A DNA stretch of 48,995 nucleotides, from the NCBI GenBank assembly GCA_016795505.1, contig JAEUHH010000040.1:1-48995 (forward strand), in the 5' to 3' direction. A model generated the notes under the pieces. It did no database searches, was not told the DNA's origin, and saw nothing but the letters and a program-made list of their open reading frames with translations. The translations under genes and the position numbers were made by a program. Positions 7,823-16,660 of the stretch are shown in pieces; the stretch's first letter is position 1, and each line of letters begins with the position of its first letter. Source of the DNA: Verrucomicrobiales bacterium. GTDB lineage: Bacteria; Verrucomicrobiota; Verrucomicrobiia; Verrucomicrobiales; DEV007.

Positions 7823-8197
7823 ATGAAAACCAAATCCCGTCTCTCCCTCCTGCTGGCCACCTGCATTGCCCTCGGTGGCGCCGCCCTGCCGGCCGTTTCG
7901 CAGGCCGATCCCTACTACTGGGGATTCCGCATCGTGCCGGTGGTTCCGCCGGATGCGCCCGTCTATGTGCCGACGCCCGCACCGGTGGCGCCCGGCTACT
8001 CGGGTGGCCGGCGCGGTGACTACCAGCCGCACCTGGCCCATGCCTACCGGATGGGCTACTACGCCGGTCGCCAGGACCGCGCCTGGGGGCTCGATCGGAA
8101 TTATCGCCGGGCCTTCGAGCTGTCCGGCGCCTCTTGGGAGAGCTACTTCCAGGAAGGCTATGCCGATGGCTACGACTGCCGGCCGATGAATCATTGA
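7823..8197 (+). CDS. Small secreted protein of unknown function
   Basis: A 124-residue protein with a clear signal peptide (MKTKSRLSLLLATCIALGGA, cleavage after AVSQA near residue 29). The mature part is rich in Tyr, Gly and Pro. It has a Pro/Val stretch (VPVVPPDAPVYVPTPAPVAP), then a Tyr/Gly/Arg segment with MGYYAGRQDRAWG and YFQEGYADGYD resembling a repeated G-Y-x-x-G pattern. I do not recognise the family. It follows the ECF gene in the same direction, with the 58-bp element between them, so it may be an envelope protein induced through the kinase/sigma system. The upstream in-frame extension is unsupported; the ATG at 7823 gives the signal peptide. Confidence 0.75.
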   Translation: MKTKSRLSLLLATCIALGGAALPAVSQADPYYWGFRIVPVVPPDAPVYVPTPAPVAPGYSGGRRGDYQPHLAHAYRMGYYAGRQDRAWGLDRNYRRAFELSGASWESYFQEGYADGYDCRPMNH

Positions 8198-8234
8198 TCG
8201 GAAGCCGACCCGACACAGCCCCGAAGCCAGACCG

Positions 8235-8268
8235 CGCCCCGTCTTTCTCTCCGGAGGAAGCCGGGGCG
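8235..8268 (+). terminator. Possible stem-loop after the small secreted-protein gene
   Basis: CGCCCCG at 8235-8241 pairs with CGGGGCG at 8262-8268, and inner TCC/GGA and CTT/AAG pairs extend the stem. It begins 37 bp after the stop codon. No clear T-run follows, so intrinsic termination is uncertain. Confidence 0.35.
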
Positions 8269-8346
8269 TCGGCATTTCCGGCGGGCGGGCGGCTTCTGTT
8301 GGCGAATTGAATTGACTTGGCCGGCACGATCCGGCACAAGCGGCCG

Positions 8347-9495
8347 ATGAAACCCCATCTCGCTTTCCTCCTGTTGACTCTGTGGCTGGGCGGGTTCTTC
8401 CCGACAGCGGCCCAGGGGCAGCCGCTACTCTACACGGTGCCGTTCCGGGCGGGTGACGGCGGCTATGTGATTTACCGGATTCCGGCGCTGTGGTGGATGC
8501 CGAAAAGCCCCCTGCTGGCTTTTGCCGAAGCGCGTGCGAGTGGTCGCCGCATGGCAGGGGACATCGACATTGCCCTGCGCCGCAGCTTTGACCATGGTCA
8601 GACCTGGGAGCCGATGCAGATCGTGGTCGATCTCGACAAAGACGCCTGCGGCAATCCCTGTGTGGTGCGTGACGAGTCGACTGGCCGGATCTGGCTCGCG
8701 TTCACGCGCAGCCGGGGGCAGGACACCGAGGAGCAGATCGTCGCTGGCACGGTTCCGGGCACGCGGGTGTATGTCATCCACAGCGACGATCAGGGCGCCA
8801 CCTGGTCGGATCCCCGGGAGATCTCGGAGACGGCCCGCGAGCCGGATTGGGGGTGGTACGGCACCGGACCGGGACTCGGACTCTATCTGAGGCGGAATCA
8901 AGGGGATGGCCGGTTGTTGATTCCGGCTTACCACTCTGAGGGAGGGATCTACCGCACGCATTGCCTCTATTCCGATGACCATGGGGAGACCTGGCAGCGT
9001 GGGGCGGTGGCCGCGGAGCACAGCAGCGAGCCCCAGATCGCAGAACTCGATCAGCGCACCCTGCTGATGAATGCGCGGACCATCGCCGGACACGGGCAGA
9101 CGCGGACGCTCGCTGTCAGCTCCGACCGGGGCGAGACGTGGAAGCCCGCCGATGGACTGGCAGCCCTGCCCGAGAATGAATGCCAGGGGGCATTCTATCG
9201 CTGTTTCCGATCCGGCTCGGACGGGCAATACGACTGGGTGTTCACCCACCCGGCCAGCCGGGGACGGGTCGGCGTGCATGGCTGGATCAGCGAAGACGGT
9301 GGAAAAACCTGGCCGAAAGCCCAGCTGCTGTGGTCTGGTCCGAGCGCCTACACCGCGATGATCCGGACCGAGGGAGGCCTGATCGGCATGCTGATGGAAT
9401 GCGGCAGCAAGGACGTATACGAGCAGATCGTTTTCGTCAAATTCGCTCCCGAGTGGTTGAAGGCAAGAAAGGCACCCGTAGGGGCATCGAAATGA
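8347..9495 (+). CDS. Exo-alpha-sialidase (BNR/Asp-box neuraminidase family)
   Basis: A 382-residue secreted six-bladed beta-propeller hydrolase of the GH33/BNR class. A signal peptide occupies about residues 1-30 (MKPHLAFLLLTLWLGGF). The arginine-triad motif appears as YVIYRIPALW (YRIP in place of FRIP). Five Asp boxes follow: SFDHGQTWE, SDDQGATWSD, SDDHGETWQR, SSDRGETWKP and SEDGGKTWPK. FAEAR follows the RIP motif as in known sialidases. The enzyme would release terminal sialic acids or related sugars from glycans in the periplasm or outside the cell. The start is the ATG at 8347. No sialic-acid catabolic genes are visible here, so scavenging of released sugars or unmasking of a deeper glycan are equally possible. 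Exact specificity is not readable. Confidence 0.85.
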   Translation: MKPHLAFLLLTLWLGGFFPTAAQGQPLLYTVPFRAGDGGYVIYRIPALWWMPKSPLLAFAEARASGRRMAGDIDIALRRSFDHGQTWEPMQIVVDLDKDACGNPCVVRDESTGRIWLAFTRSRGQDTEEQIVAGTVPGTRVYVIHSDDQGATWSDPREISETAREPDWGWYGTGPGLGLYLRRNQGDGRLLIPAYHSEGGIYRTHCLYSDDHGETWQRGAVAAEHSSEPQIAELDQRTLLMNARTIAGHGQTRTLAVSSDRGETWKPADGLAALPENECQGAFYRCFRSGSDGQYDWVFTHPASRGRVGVHGWISEDGGKTWPKAQLLWSGPSAYTAMIRTEGGLIGMLMECGSKDVYEQIVFVKFAPEWLKARKAPVGASK

Positions 9496-9619
9496 CGGGC
9501 GGTGAAGTTCGAGCCGGGTGGAGGCATCCGGCAACTGCGCCTGTGGGCGTAGAGAAATCCGACCGTCCGGGCAACCGGCCTTGCAACCGGGACCGGAACC
9601 GGGTAACGATTTCCCTATC

Positions 9620-10633
9620 ATGAAAAAATTCCTCGTCTTCCTGATTCTGGTGGGTGGTGTCGCCGCGGGAGTCTATTTCTACGATCCCTTTCTGAAACCG
9701 TATCTCGGTCCTTTGATCGGGAAACTCACTGGTGACACGCCCGAACCGTTGATCGATCCGGCTCCATCGGCGGCGCCCGCCGCCACGCCGGCCAAAGCCC
9801 CGGCCGCTCCCGCGCTGCCGGTCCCGGGTGGGGCGCCCAAGGCCGCGCCGATGACGCCGGCGGCGGCTCCGGCCACGCCCGCTGCGACGCCGGCGCCTGC
9901 AGCCCCGGCTCCGGTCTCCGAGATCGATCGCCTCGTCGAGCAGCGCTACCCCCTCCCGCAATTTGTGCCCCTCAGCCAGATCGTGAACAACTGGACCAGC
10001 GTGCCGCAGCGGGCCTTTCCCGACCAGATCGCCATCCAGCAGAACGTGCCCTTCGTCCTCCGGGGACCCGATGGCCGGCCGATCGGCTCCAGTGTGGCCG
10101 TGCCGGGCACTCTTGTAAAGCCGGTGAGCCTGAACGGTCAGACGCTCATCATCGCCAGCCTGGCGAATCCGGCGATGCGCAGCGAGATCGCGCTCGATCA
10201 GACGGATTTCAAACAGCGGGTCGAGACGCGCTACAACGACTTCATCGTCTCGATGACCAACCGCATCCGCAACCAGCGGGAGCGGGCCAAGCAGGCCCTG
10301 CTGGCCAAGCCAGAGGCGCTCGCCGCCCTGCAGGGCGCGGGGGCCGGCGGGGGAAGCTTCGGCTCGGCTGACGATCCGCGGCTGGCTCCGGTCAAGGCCA
10401 GCCTGTCCAATCAGGGGGTGATGAGCTTCACCCTGGAAGAGGCGACGGGATTCCGCTGGAACGGCCCGGAACGGATCAACGGCGAAAAATTCCGCGGTCT
10501 CTACGACACCGTGACGGTGAAATATGAGGCCAAGACCATCTTCGGCACCTTCCCGGGCGAGGCCAAGTGCCTGCTCCAAGCCGGCAAGGTGATCGGATGG
10601 ATCGATCCGATCACCGAGGATGAGCTGAGCTGA
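9620..10633 (+). CDS. Membrane-anchored protein with Ala/Pro-rich linker, unknown function
   Basis: A 337-residue protein. Residues 1-20 form a hydrophobic anchor or signal (MKKFLVFLILVGGVAAGVYF). Residues 45-105 are an almost pure Ala/Pro/Thr linker, typical of periplasm-spanning spacers. The C-terminal 230 residues are a soluble domain I do not recognise, containing FKQRVETRYNDF, a possible short coiled segment, and a Gly/Ala patch. The start is the ATG at 9620, which gives the only plausible hydrophobic N-terminus. It stands alone between the sialidase and a convergent beta-barrel gene. The envelope location is well supported; the function is unknown. Confidence 0.8.
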   Translation: MKKFLVFLILVGGVAAGVYFYDPFLKPYLGPLIGKLTGDTPEPLIDPAPSAAPAATPAKAPAAPALPVPGGAPKAAPMTPAAAPATPAATPAPAAPAPVSEIDRLVEQRYPLPQFVPLSQIVNNWTSVPQRAFPDQIAIQQNVPFVLRGPDGRPIGSSVAVPGTLVKPVSLNGQTLIIASLANPAMRSEIALDQTDFKQRVETRYNDFIVSMTNRIRNQRERAKQALLAKPEALAALQGAGAGGGSFGSADDPRLAPVKASLSNQGVMSFTLEEATGFRWNGPERINGEKFRGLYDTVTVKYEAKTIFGTFPGEAKCLLQAGKVIGWIDPITEDELS

Positions 10634-10672
10634 TCCGCGCTGATCGGATCGGAGGATCCCGGACGCAGCGTC

Positions 10673-11188
10673 TCAGAACACCAGCCGGGTGCCGAAACGC
10701 ACGGCCTGGAAGTCGGAGTCGGACGAGTCGTCATCGACGCCGCTGAGGAAGGTGTAGCTCCAGTCGATGAACAGGGGCAGCGGCAGGAAGCGGATGTCCA
10801 AGCCGGCGCCGCCGCGGGCCAGCATCTCCGAGCCGTCGCCGACGAACGCACCGCCGCCGACAAAAACGTAGGGCGCCAAGCCGCCGGCCGGGACCGGATA
10901 GCGGAGCGCGAGATCCATCGTGTAGGTCTGCCACATGTCGCCCGTCTCGACATCGGCCCAGGCGCCGCCGAAGGACACGCCGAGATGCTCATTGAAGAAG
11001 AAATCGAACGACAGGCCGCCGCCCCACGCATTCTGCGCGTCATTGGCGGGGCTGAGATAGGAGGCGAAGGCGCTGATATGCGACTCGGCCCGGTATTCTT
11101 TGATGTCGTATTCCGCGCGGGCGGCCGTGGGTGCGGTCAGCCCGAGGGCGATGGCGAAGAGGGACAGGGCGGAGATGCTGGCTTTCAT
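10673..11188 (-). CDS. Outer-membrane beta-barrel protein
   Basis: A 171-residue protein with a signal peptide (MKASISALSLFAIALGLTAP, cleavage after ARA) and alternating amphipathic strands such as GGGLSFDFFFNEHLGVSFG and PYVFVGGGAFVG. It ends in RLVF, the terminal Phe of barrels inserted by the BAM machinery. The size fits an eight-stranded OmpA/OmpW-like barrel. It is convergent with the gene at 9620 and divergent from the hydrolase at 11398; a 45-bp interspersed repeat occupies the divergent gap. No specific substrate or role can be read from it. Confidence 0.8.
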   Translation of the reverse strand: MKASISALSLFAIALGLTAPTAARAEYDIKEYRAESHISAFASYLSPANDAQNAWGGGLSFDFFFNEHLGVSFGGAWADVETGDMWQTYTMDLALRYPVPAGGLAPYVFVGGGAFVGDGSEMLARGGAGLDIRFLPLPLFIDWSYTFLSGVDDDSSDSDFQAVRFGTRLVF

Positions 11189-11286
11189 GGGAGTGGTCGT
11201 TGAGGTGATTGGGCATTTTTTGGCAGGGAGCGGTGGCGATCAAGTCAAAAATTCTCCGGATTGCGTCGCGGATGTTGCGGCAATTT

Positions 11287-11331
11287 CCGATGCGACAGGG
11301 TATGATCGGCGATGCAACCGGGTTGCATCGG
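11287..11331. repeat. 45-bp interspersed repeat, copy 2
   Basis: It starts CCGATGCGACAGGGTATGAT and ends GTTGCATCGG, exactly 45 bp, and aligns without gaps to the copies at 29277 and 43170. It lies in the divergent gap between the beta-barrel gene and the hydrolase gene. Confidence 0.8.
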
Positions 11332-11397
11332 AAAGGGACTCCCTCGAAAAGAGGACGCCCTGCGATGCCGGTGAAAACGAATCGAAAAGCCGAGAGG

Positions 11398-13374
11398 ATG
11401 AAAACGACACTTTTCCGTTGGATGATCGCCGCCGCGTTGGGCGGTTGTTGTGGCCAGATGGCGGCGCAGGAGGGCGCGCCAGTGATCGAGCGACGCCTGC
11501 CGCCGGTGGGGCTCGAGATCCCGGCGGAGATCCGGGGGCCGCTGGAGGCGCGGGTGACGGCGTTTTTGGACAATGTCTGGGCGGAGGGGAATGATCCGCT
11601 GGTGGCCGATGCGGCGATCTTTGGGAAGGCGGTGCGCTGGGCTTTGATCCATCGGGAAATCTATGATGCGAAGCAGTGGCCGCTGCTCGAAGAGATGCTG
11701 GCAATGGGCGAGGAAAGGCTGAAACAGGTCGAGAACGAGGAGTATCCCTGGGCGAAGCAGCGCGGGCTGTTGGTGCGAGGATACGAATCGCGGGTGGATG
11801 GCTCCTACCAGCCCTATGGACTGGAGATTCCGGCCCATCTGGACCTGTCGAAGCCGGTGCCGCTGCTGGTCTGGCTGCATGGCCGGGGGGACAAGACGAC
11901 GGACCTGCATTTCATCCGCGGATGCCTGGGCAAGTCGCAGGCGCTCGGGGGGATGGTGGCGGAGCAGCAGGATGCCATCATCGTGCATCCGTTCGGCCGA
12001 CATTGTGTGGGATGGAAGCACGCAGGGGAGACGGATGTCTTCGAGGTGATCGAGCACGTGAGCAGCCAGTATCCGATCGATCCCGACCGGATCGCTCTGG
12101 CGGGCTTTTCGATGGGCGGCGCGGGCGCCTGGCACATCGGGGCGCGGTTTCCGGATCGGTTTTGTGCGGTGCATGCCGGCGCGGGCTTTGCCGAGACGGC
12201 GCGCTACAACAAACTGACGCCGGACCGCTATCCGTCGCCGGTGGAGCAGACGCTGTGGAAGGTCTATGACACGCCCGGCTATGTGCGGAATCTGTTCAAT
12301 GTGCCGGTGCTGGCCTACTCAGGCGAGAAGGACAAACAGAAGCAGGCCGCGGACCTGATGGCGGAAGCGATCGCGGCGGAGGGCGGCCAGCTGCGGCATG
12401 TCATCGGGCTGGAGATGGAGCACAAGTATCATCCCGACGCGGTGGCGGAGATCTGGGCCTGGCTCAAGGAGTGCTGGGCCAAGGGCCGCGACCGGGCTCC
12501 GGCGAAAGTCGAGGTTCAGACCCCGACGGCCCGCCACGGCCGGGTGCACTGGGTGGAGTCCGTGGCGCTGGAGCGGCAGTGGGAGGACAGCCGGGTGCAG
12601 GCACAGCGGGACGGGGAGAGCCGCTCGATCGCAGTGACTTCCCGGAATGTGGCATCCCTCCGGCTGCACGGGCCCGATGGGGCGGATCTCGCGGGCTGGA
12701 AGCTGAATCTCGACGGCCAGACGCTGACGGTGGCGGCTCCGGGCTTTCCCGTGGACTCGGTATCGCTGCGGCGGGAAGGCGGAAAGTGGACCTGGGGCGA
12801 GCCGGAAGGCCTGACGAAAGGGGCCGGGCTCCAGGGGCCGATCGACGACGCTTTTCTGGATCGTTTCGTGGTGGTGGGGCCGGAATCGCCGTCGGCGGAG
12901 CCGCGGGTGCGGCAATGGGTGGAGGGCGAACTGGACCATTTTCGCCAACGCTGGCGGGCGCTGATGCGGGGCGATCTGCCGGAGAAAAACGCCGACGAGG
13001 TGAACGCGATCGACGTGGCCGAGGGCAATCTGATCCTGTGGGGTGATCCGACGACGAATCCGCTGATCGCCGAGATGGCCGACCGGCTCCCGGTGCGCTG
13101 GGAGGACGGCAAAATCCGTCTGGGCAGTCAGGAATGGGCCGCCGCCGATCACGTACCGGCTTTCATCTTTCCGAATCCGCTGAATCCCGAGCGCTACGTG
13201 GTCATCAACAGCGGCCTGACTTTCCGCGAAGGCCACGATGGCACCAACTCGCTGCAGAATCCGAAGCTGGGCGACTGGGTGGTGATCGGTCTGGACGAGG
13301 CGCCCAACGAACTGACGCCCGGCCGGGTGGCGGCGAACGGTTTCTTCGACGAGCGCTGGCAGGTGAAGCCGTGA
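11398..13374 (+). CDS. Secreted alpha/beta hydrolase (prolyl oligopeptidase/esterase family)
   Basis: A 658-residue exported hydrolase with a signal peptide (MKTTLFRWMIAAALGGCCGQ). The catalytic domain spans about residues 110-360. Seen are the oxyanion-side LLVWLHGRGD, the nucleophile elbow LAGFSMGGAGAW with Ser238, an acid strand VLAYSGEKD and a late His in GLEMEHKYHPDAV. The C-terminal 280 residues are a beta-rich region, perhaps a second lipase-like or accessory domain, that I do not recognise. Similar PVC proteins are annotated as polyester depolymerase or carbohydrate esterases acting on extracellular polymers. An alternative ATG at 11365 would add 11 residues; 11398 gives the better signal peptide. 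It is a single-gene unit. Confidence 0.83.
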   Translation: MKTTLFRWMIAAALGGCCGQMAAQEGAPVIERRLPPVGLEIPAEIRGPLEARVTAFLDNVWAEGNDPLVADAAIFGKAVRWALIHREIYDAKQWPLLEEMLAMGEERLKQVENEEYPWAKQRGLLVRGYESRVDGSYQPYGLEIPAHLDLSKPVPLLVWLHGRGDKTTDLHFIRGCLGKSQALGGMVAEQQDAIIVHPFGRHCVGWKHAGETDVFEVIEHVSSQYPIDPDRIALAGFSMGGAGAWHIGARFPDRFCAVHAGAGFAETARYNKLTPDRYPSPVEQTLWKVYDTPGYVRNLFNVPVLAYSGEKDKQKQAADLMAEAIAAEGGQLRHVIGLEMEHKYHPDAVAEIWAWLKECWAKGRDRAPAKVEVQTPTARHGRVHWVESVALERQWEDSRVQAQRDGESRSIAVTSRNVASLRLHGPDGADLAGWKLNLDGQTLTVAAPGFPVDSVSLRREGGKWTWGEPEGLTKGAGLQGPIDDAFLDRFVVVGPESPSAEPRVRQWVEGELDHFRQRWRALMRGDLPEKNADEVNAIDVAEGNLILWGDPTTNPLIAEMADRLPVRWEDGKIRLGSQEWAAADHVPAFIFPNPLNPERYVVINSGLTFREGHDGTNSLQNPKLGDWVVIGLDEAPNELTPGRVAANGFFDERWQVKP

Positions 13375-13401
13375 GTCAGCAGCGGTGCGGCAGTCGCGGC
13401 T

Positions 13402-14382
13402 TCACTTGAAGCGGATGGTGACCTTTTCCTGGGTCTCCATCTTGACGCCGTTCAGAGTCTCGACCTTCTGCATCATGGCGGCGACCTGAGCGTCGGTCGG
13501 CTTTTCGGTCTGGAACTTTTCGCCCTCGGCCATGATCTCGGCGAATTTGGGATCGCTCATCATCTTGCCGGGCTCCATGTCGGTCATGGTGATGAGGGTG
13601 CCGTCGACATGTTTGGCATTGGTTTCGGCGATTTCGCCATCGACGCGGATGAAGTAGGCGATGCGCATGCCCTGGAACATGCCCGCGGCCATCTGCATGG
13701 CGGCGGCCGGGTCGATCTGGGCGCCGTTCGGGCCCGTGATCTGGCCTCCGCCGGGGAGACCGGCGCCGCCGCCGAGGCCGCCGGCGCTCTCGCCGAGCTG
13801 GGCGATGGCATCGGCTGACATGCCGGTGTCGATGGTGAGCAGGCCGTCGGCCATGGTGAACTTCACGCCGCTTCCCTCGTTCCCGGCGGTCTGCTTTTCC
13901 ACCTCAGCCGCGGCGTCGGGATTCATTTTTGCCAGATCGTTCAGCGGGCCGGGCGGATTGTTCGGGTCGAAAGCGAGTTGGTTGATGTCGTCGAACTGAT
14001 AGACGACGAGGTAGCCGTCCCAGCCGGCGGCATTTTTCCCGGGTTCGTGGCGGGCGAAGCGAACGCCCTTTCCGTAGGCGCTGGCGCCCTCCTCAAGAGA
14101 GGCCTGCGAGGGCTTGAGCAGGGAATCGGCGGTGGGGAGCTTCGGCGCGTCGGCGCCTGAGCCATCCGGCGTTCCGGCTCCAGCCGCGAGGCCGCTCATC
14201 ATGCCCAGCATGCCGGCCACCTGGGGGGAGAAGTGGTAGCGGGCGAAGATCTCGCCGCTGCCGTCCTTCCGCACGCGGACGACGGTGGAATTCTCCATGC
14301 AGGAGGTGGCGAGCAGCGAGAAGCCGGCCAGAGCAGCGACGGCGAGGGAACGGAGGGAATGGCGGCGCGGGTGTGATTTCAT
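13402..14382 (-). CDS. Predicted lipoprotein of unknown function
   Basis: A 326-residue protein beginning with a type II signal peptide (LAVAALAGFSLLATSC, lipid-attachment Cys near residue 29). The mature protein starts MENSTVVRVRKDGSGEIFAR, a pattern seen in lipoproteins that describe a beta-strand with DGSG. It also has a Gly-rich patch (GESAGGLGGGAGLPGGGQ) and an Ala/Met-rich helix. I do not recognise the domain. It probably sits in the outer membrane facing the periplasm. It is convergent with the hydrolase at 11398, with a 27-bp gap. The start at the ATG at 14382 removes an upstream extension that lacks a signal. Confidence 0.78.
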   Translation of the reverse strand: MKSHPRRHSLRSLAVAALAGFSLLATSCMENSTVVRVRKDGSGEIFARYHFSPQVAGMLGMMSGLAAGAGTPDGSGADAPKLPTADSLLKPSQASLEEGASAYGKGVRFARHEPGKNAAGWDGYLVVYQFDDINQLAFDPNNPPGPLNDLAKMNPDAAAEVEKQTAGNEGSGVKFTMADGLLTIDTGMSADAIAQLGESAGGLGGGAGLPGGGQITGPNGAQIDPAAAMQMAAGMFQGMRIAYFIRVDGEIAETNAKHVDGTLITMTDMEPGKMMSDPKFAEIMAEGEKFQTEKPTDAQVAAMMQKVETLNGVKMETQEKVTIRFK

Positions 14383-14447
14383 GTGGGCAGTGTCGGAAAG
14401 GGTAACGCGGAAGCATGGTTTTGCCAACTGTCGGGGGTGGCTTCCGT

Positions 14448-14807
14448 TCAGTAGCGATAGTAGTGGCGCGGGGCACGACGGTAGCAATCGCGGGGCGGGG
14501 GAGGCGGGCAGGCGTCGTAGTAGCGGTAGTCGTAATGCCGCGGGCGGTAGGAGTAGTCGCGATACCGCGGGTGGTCGTAGTAGTAGCGGTCATCCTGGGC
14601 ACTGCCGATGAGCGCGCCCGCGCCCGCGCCGATGGCGCCACCGATGGCGGCTCCCTCGAGTCCGCGGCCACTTTGATGGCCGATGATGGCGCCGGTACCG
14701 GCGCCGAGGAGACCGCCAACGACGGCGGCTTCGCGGGAATAGGGGCCGCAGGAGATCGCGGACAGCGACACGGCGGCGAGAAGAGCGAGGGCGAAGGAGC
14801 GTTTCAT
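14448..14807 (-). CDS. Glycine-zipper lipoprotein
   Basis: A 119-residue protein with a lipoprotein signal (ALALLAAVSLSAISC, Cys20). A glycine-zipper block follows at about residues 28-68 (VVGGLLGAGTGAIIGHQSGR, then AAIGGAIGAGAGALIG), the pattern of the YMGG/OmpA-like glycine-zipper family that packs helices in membranes. The C-terminal 50 residues are extremely Tyr/Arg/Asp/Pro-rich, with seven or more Tyr pairs, and look disordered. The family pattern is plain; the role is generally unknown, with envelope stress given for some homologues. It is upstream of the lipoprotein gene at 13402 on the same strand (65-bp gap), so the two may be cotranscribed. Confidence 0.8.
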   Translation of the reverse strand: MKRSFALALLAAVSLSAISCGPYSREAAVVGGLLGAGTGAIIGHQSGRGLEGAAIGGAIGAGAGALIGSAQDDRYYYDHPRYRDYSYRPRHYDYRYYDACPPPPPRDCYRRAPRHYYRY

Positions 14808-14960
14808 GGAGGAGAGAGGATGGGGGAGGATGAGGACACGGTGACGCGGTCCGGGCCGACCTACCCGTGGTTCGGCACGCCGCGCGGGGAGGGACGGATG
14901 ACCGCGTCCGGCTATGCAGCGGAAAAATGGGTCTCTTTTCCGCGTCCGGCGCGGTGGATC

Positions 14961-15875
14961 TCAGCCCCAGTGCTCCTCGATCTTGCGGCGCACGAATTCC
15001 GCGCTCCGCAGGAGCTGATCCATGCCATCCACGCCGTCCTCGAGGCTGATCCAGTTCTCGAACGGTCGTTCGCCGGAACCGAAGCCGGCGGCTTTCAAGA
15101 TGGAGAAAATGGCGTCGTAGTCGTTGAGCCCCTTGCCGATCTCGCCGTGGCGGAGGCGTTTGGCATAGCCGGCGGCACCGCTCTCCTCCCGACGCAGGTC
15201 CTCCAGAGTGCCTTCGGCGAGATAGCGATCGCTGGCGTGCATGGTCACGACGCGGGGCGCGACCCGGCGGAGCAGTTCGAGCGGATCCTCACCGGCGAGA
15301 TAGGTGTTCGAGGGGTCGTAATTCACCCCGAAGTGGGCGTGATCGATCCGGTCGACGATCTCACAGAAAATGTCCATCGGCTGGGCGAATTCCGGATAGC
15401 TCCAGAAGTCGTCTTTGTAGTGGTTTTCCATCACCAGCGTGACGCCCTTGTCGGCGGCATAGGGCAGGCAGGCCTGGATGCACTCGACGGTGTAGCGGAT
15501 ACCTTCCTCGCGGGTGAGCATGGGCCGGTTCTGCCCGCTGAGGACGCGGCAGTATTGGCCGCCGAGCTTGGCGATCATGCGGATCCAGGATTTTTGCCGG
15601 GTCACCTGCTCGGCCCGGAAATCGGGATCGGGATGGGTGAAATCGGGCGAGCAGCACAGCATCGGAATGCGGAGGTCGTAATCTTCGACCCGATGGCGGA
15701 TGGCGGACCAGTTCATCTCATCGGCCATCTCCAGAAAGCCGGCATACCACTCCAAGCCATCGACCGGCAGGCTGGAGGCCTCGTCGACCCACTGGGCCAT
15801 CGACACGGTGCCGTCCTTGCAGAGCTGCTGCATGTAGAGCTTGGGGAAGGCGGCGAGTAGGGGCTTGTTGGCCAT
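14961..15875 (-). CDS. Sugar phosphate isomerase/epimerase-like TIM-barrel protein
   Basis: A 304-residue cytosolic protein of the xylose-isomerase-like TIM-barrel superfamily (AP endonuclease family 2 fold). Metal-ligand positions appear as the Glu in VTLVMENHYKD, the Asp in FGVNYDPSNTY, the His in VVTMHASDRY and a late Glu in ENWISLEDG. The length is normal. Members isomerise or epimerise sugars, inositols or hydroxypyruvate; in PVC genomes they often accompany sulfatases and oxidoreductases in glycan use. No sugar oxidoreductase neighbours it. The exact substrate cannot be inferred. The fold assignment is firm. Confidence 0.85.
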   Translation of the reverse strand: MANKPLLAAFPKLYMQQLCKDGTVSMAQWVDEASSLPVDGLEWYAGFLEMADEMNWSAIRHRVEDYDLRIPMLCCSPDFTHPDPDFRAEQVTRQKSWIRMIAKLGGQYCRVLSGQNRPMLTREEGIRYTVECIQACLPYAADKGVTLVMENHYKDDFWSYPEFAQPMDIFCEIVDRIDHAHFGVNYDPSNTYLAGEDPLELLRRVAPRVVTMHASDRYLAEGTLEDLRREESGAAGYAKRLRHGEIGKGLNDYDAIFSILKAAGFGSGERPFENWISLEDGVDGMDQLLRSAEFVRRKIEEHWG

Positions 15876-16121
15876 GATAGACCGGGATTCTAGCGTGGTT
15901 CAGGGCAAGCGCCATCCCCGGATTGTGACAAATCGGGCCTCGGTTGCCTTTTGGGGGAAGGCGATTTTCAGGGAAAGCCGGAGGCGGCTGCCGATCGGGT
16001 GGTTGGCGGGCGATGACCCAAGCAGCGGCGCTTTGTAATCGTCGGATCTCTTCCCGAGCCGGCCCGACATCAGCGGAGCCTTTGCCGCCAGGAGCCCGCC
16101 GATCCGGAAGTCGCGACCACG

Positions 16122-16150
16122 AAAAAAGGCTGCCGGGGGTGCCGGCAGCC
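16122..16150 (-). terminator. Intrinsic terminator of rplM-rpsI
   Basis: On the minus strand GGCTGCCGG (from 16150) pairs perfectly with CCGGCAGCC (to 16128) around a 5-base loop, and six Ts follow. This is a 9-bp GC-rich stem with a T-run, 64 bp past the rpsI stop. The remaining sequence from 15876 to 16121 contains no gene that I can see. Confidence 0.9.
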
Positions 16151-16214
16151 TCTTGACGGTTTTATGGGGATAAAGGGAACAGCCCGGGCGGAAAAGGCCC
16201 GAGCACGGCCGCGA

Positions 16215-16613
16215 TCAGCGCTTCGAGAACTGGAAGCGCTTGCGGGCACCCGGCTGACCGGACTTCTTGCGCTCCTTGGCGCGGCTGTCGCGGGTGAGCA
16301 GGTGATGCTCGCGCAGGGTGCCGCGGCTTTCGGGATTGTGCTTCAGCAGGGCACGGGCGATGCCGAGACGGATCGCGTCCACCTGACCGGTGACGCCGCC
16401 GCCGGCGGTCGTGATGGAAATGTCGAACTGATTCGCCGCCTGAGCCACCTGCAGGGGGTGCAGGACGCGGTTTTGGAGAGCCAGGGTCGGGAAGTAATCT
16501 TCGAAAGCGCGATCATTGATCGTGATCTCGCCGGAGCCGGGCTTGATCGAGACGCGGGCGACGGCGGTCTTGCGGCGCCCGGTGGCACTGATGGTGTCGG
16601 TGACGGTTGACAT
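16215..16613 (-). CDS. rpsI: 30S ribosomal protein S9
   Basis: A 132-residue protein with the family core GRRKTAVARV near the start, INDRAFEDYFP, TAGGGVTGQVDAIRLGIARA and the Lys/Arg-rich C-terminus ending FSKR. The terminal KR of S9 reaches the P-site tRNA anticodon stem in the 30S subunit. The length is normal. It follows rplM by 47 bp on the same strand, the near-universal rplM-rpsI pair, and is closed by a strong intrinsic terminator. Confidence 0.98.
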   Translation of the reverse strand: MSTVTDTISATGRRKTAVARVSIKPGSGEITINDRAFEDYFPTLALQNRVLHPLQVAQAANQFDISITTAGGGVTGQVDAIRLGIARALLKHNPESRGTLREHHLLTRDSRAKERKKSGQPGARKRFQFSKR

Positions 16614-16660
16614 GGTCTAGGAAAGGTGTCGGAGGGGCTGACTGGGGGACGAAACGCGCC

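Noticed and set aside
8198-8346. sRNA gene between the small secreted protein and sialidase genes
   Set aside because: Only a stem-loop without a T-run is visible; no promoter is evident.
14415-15860. A long plus-strand open frame of 481 codons
   Set aside because: It lies antisense to the sugar-isomerase-like and glycine-zipper genes, has no recognised domain and is a GC-rich shadow.
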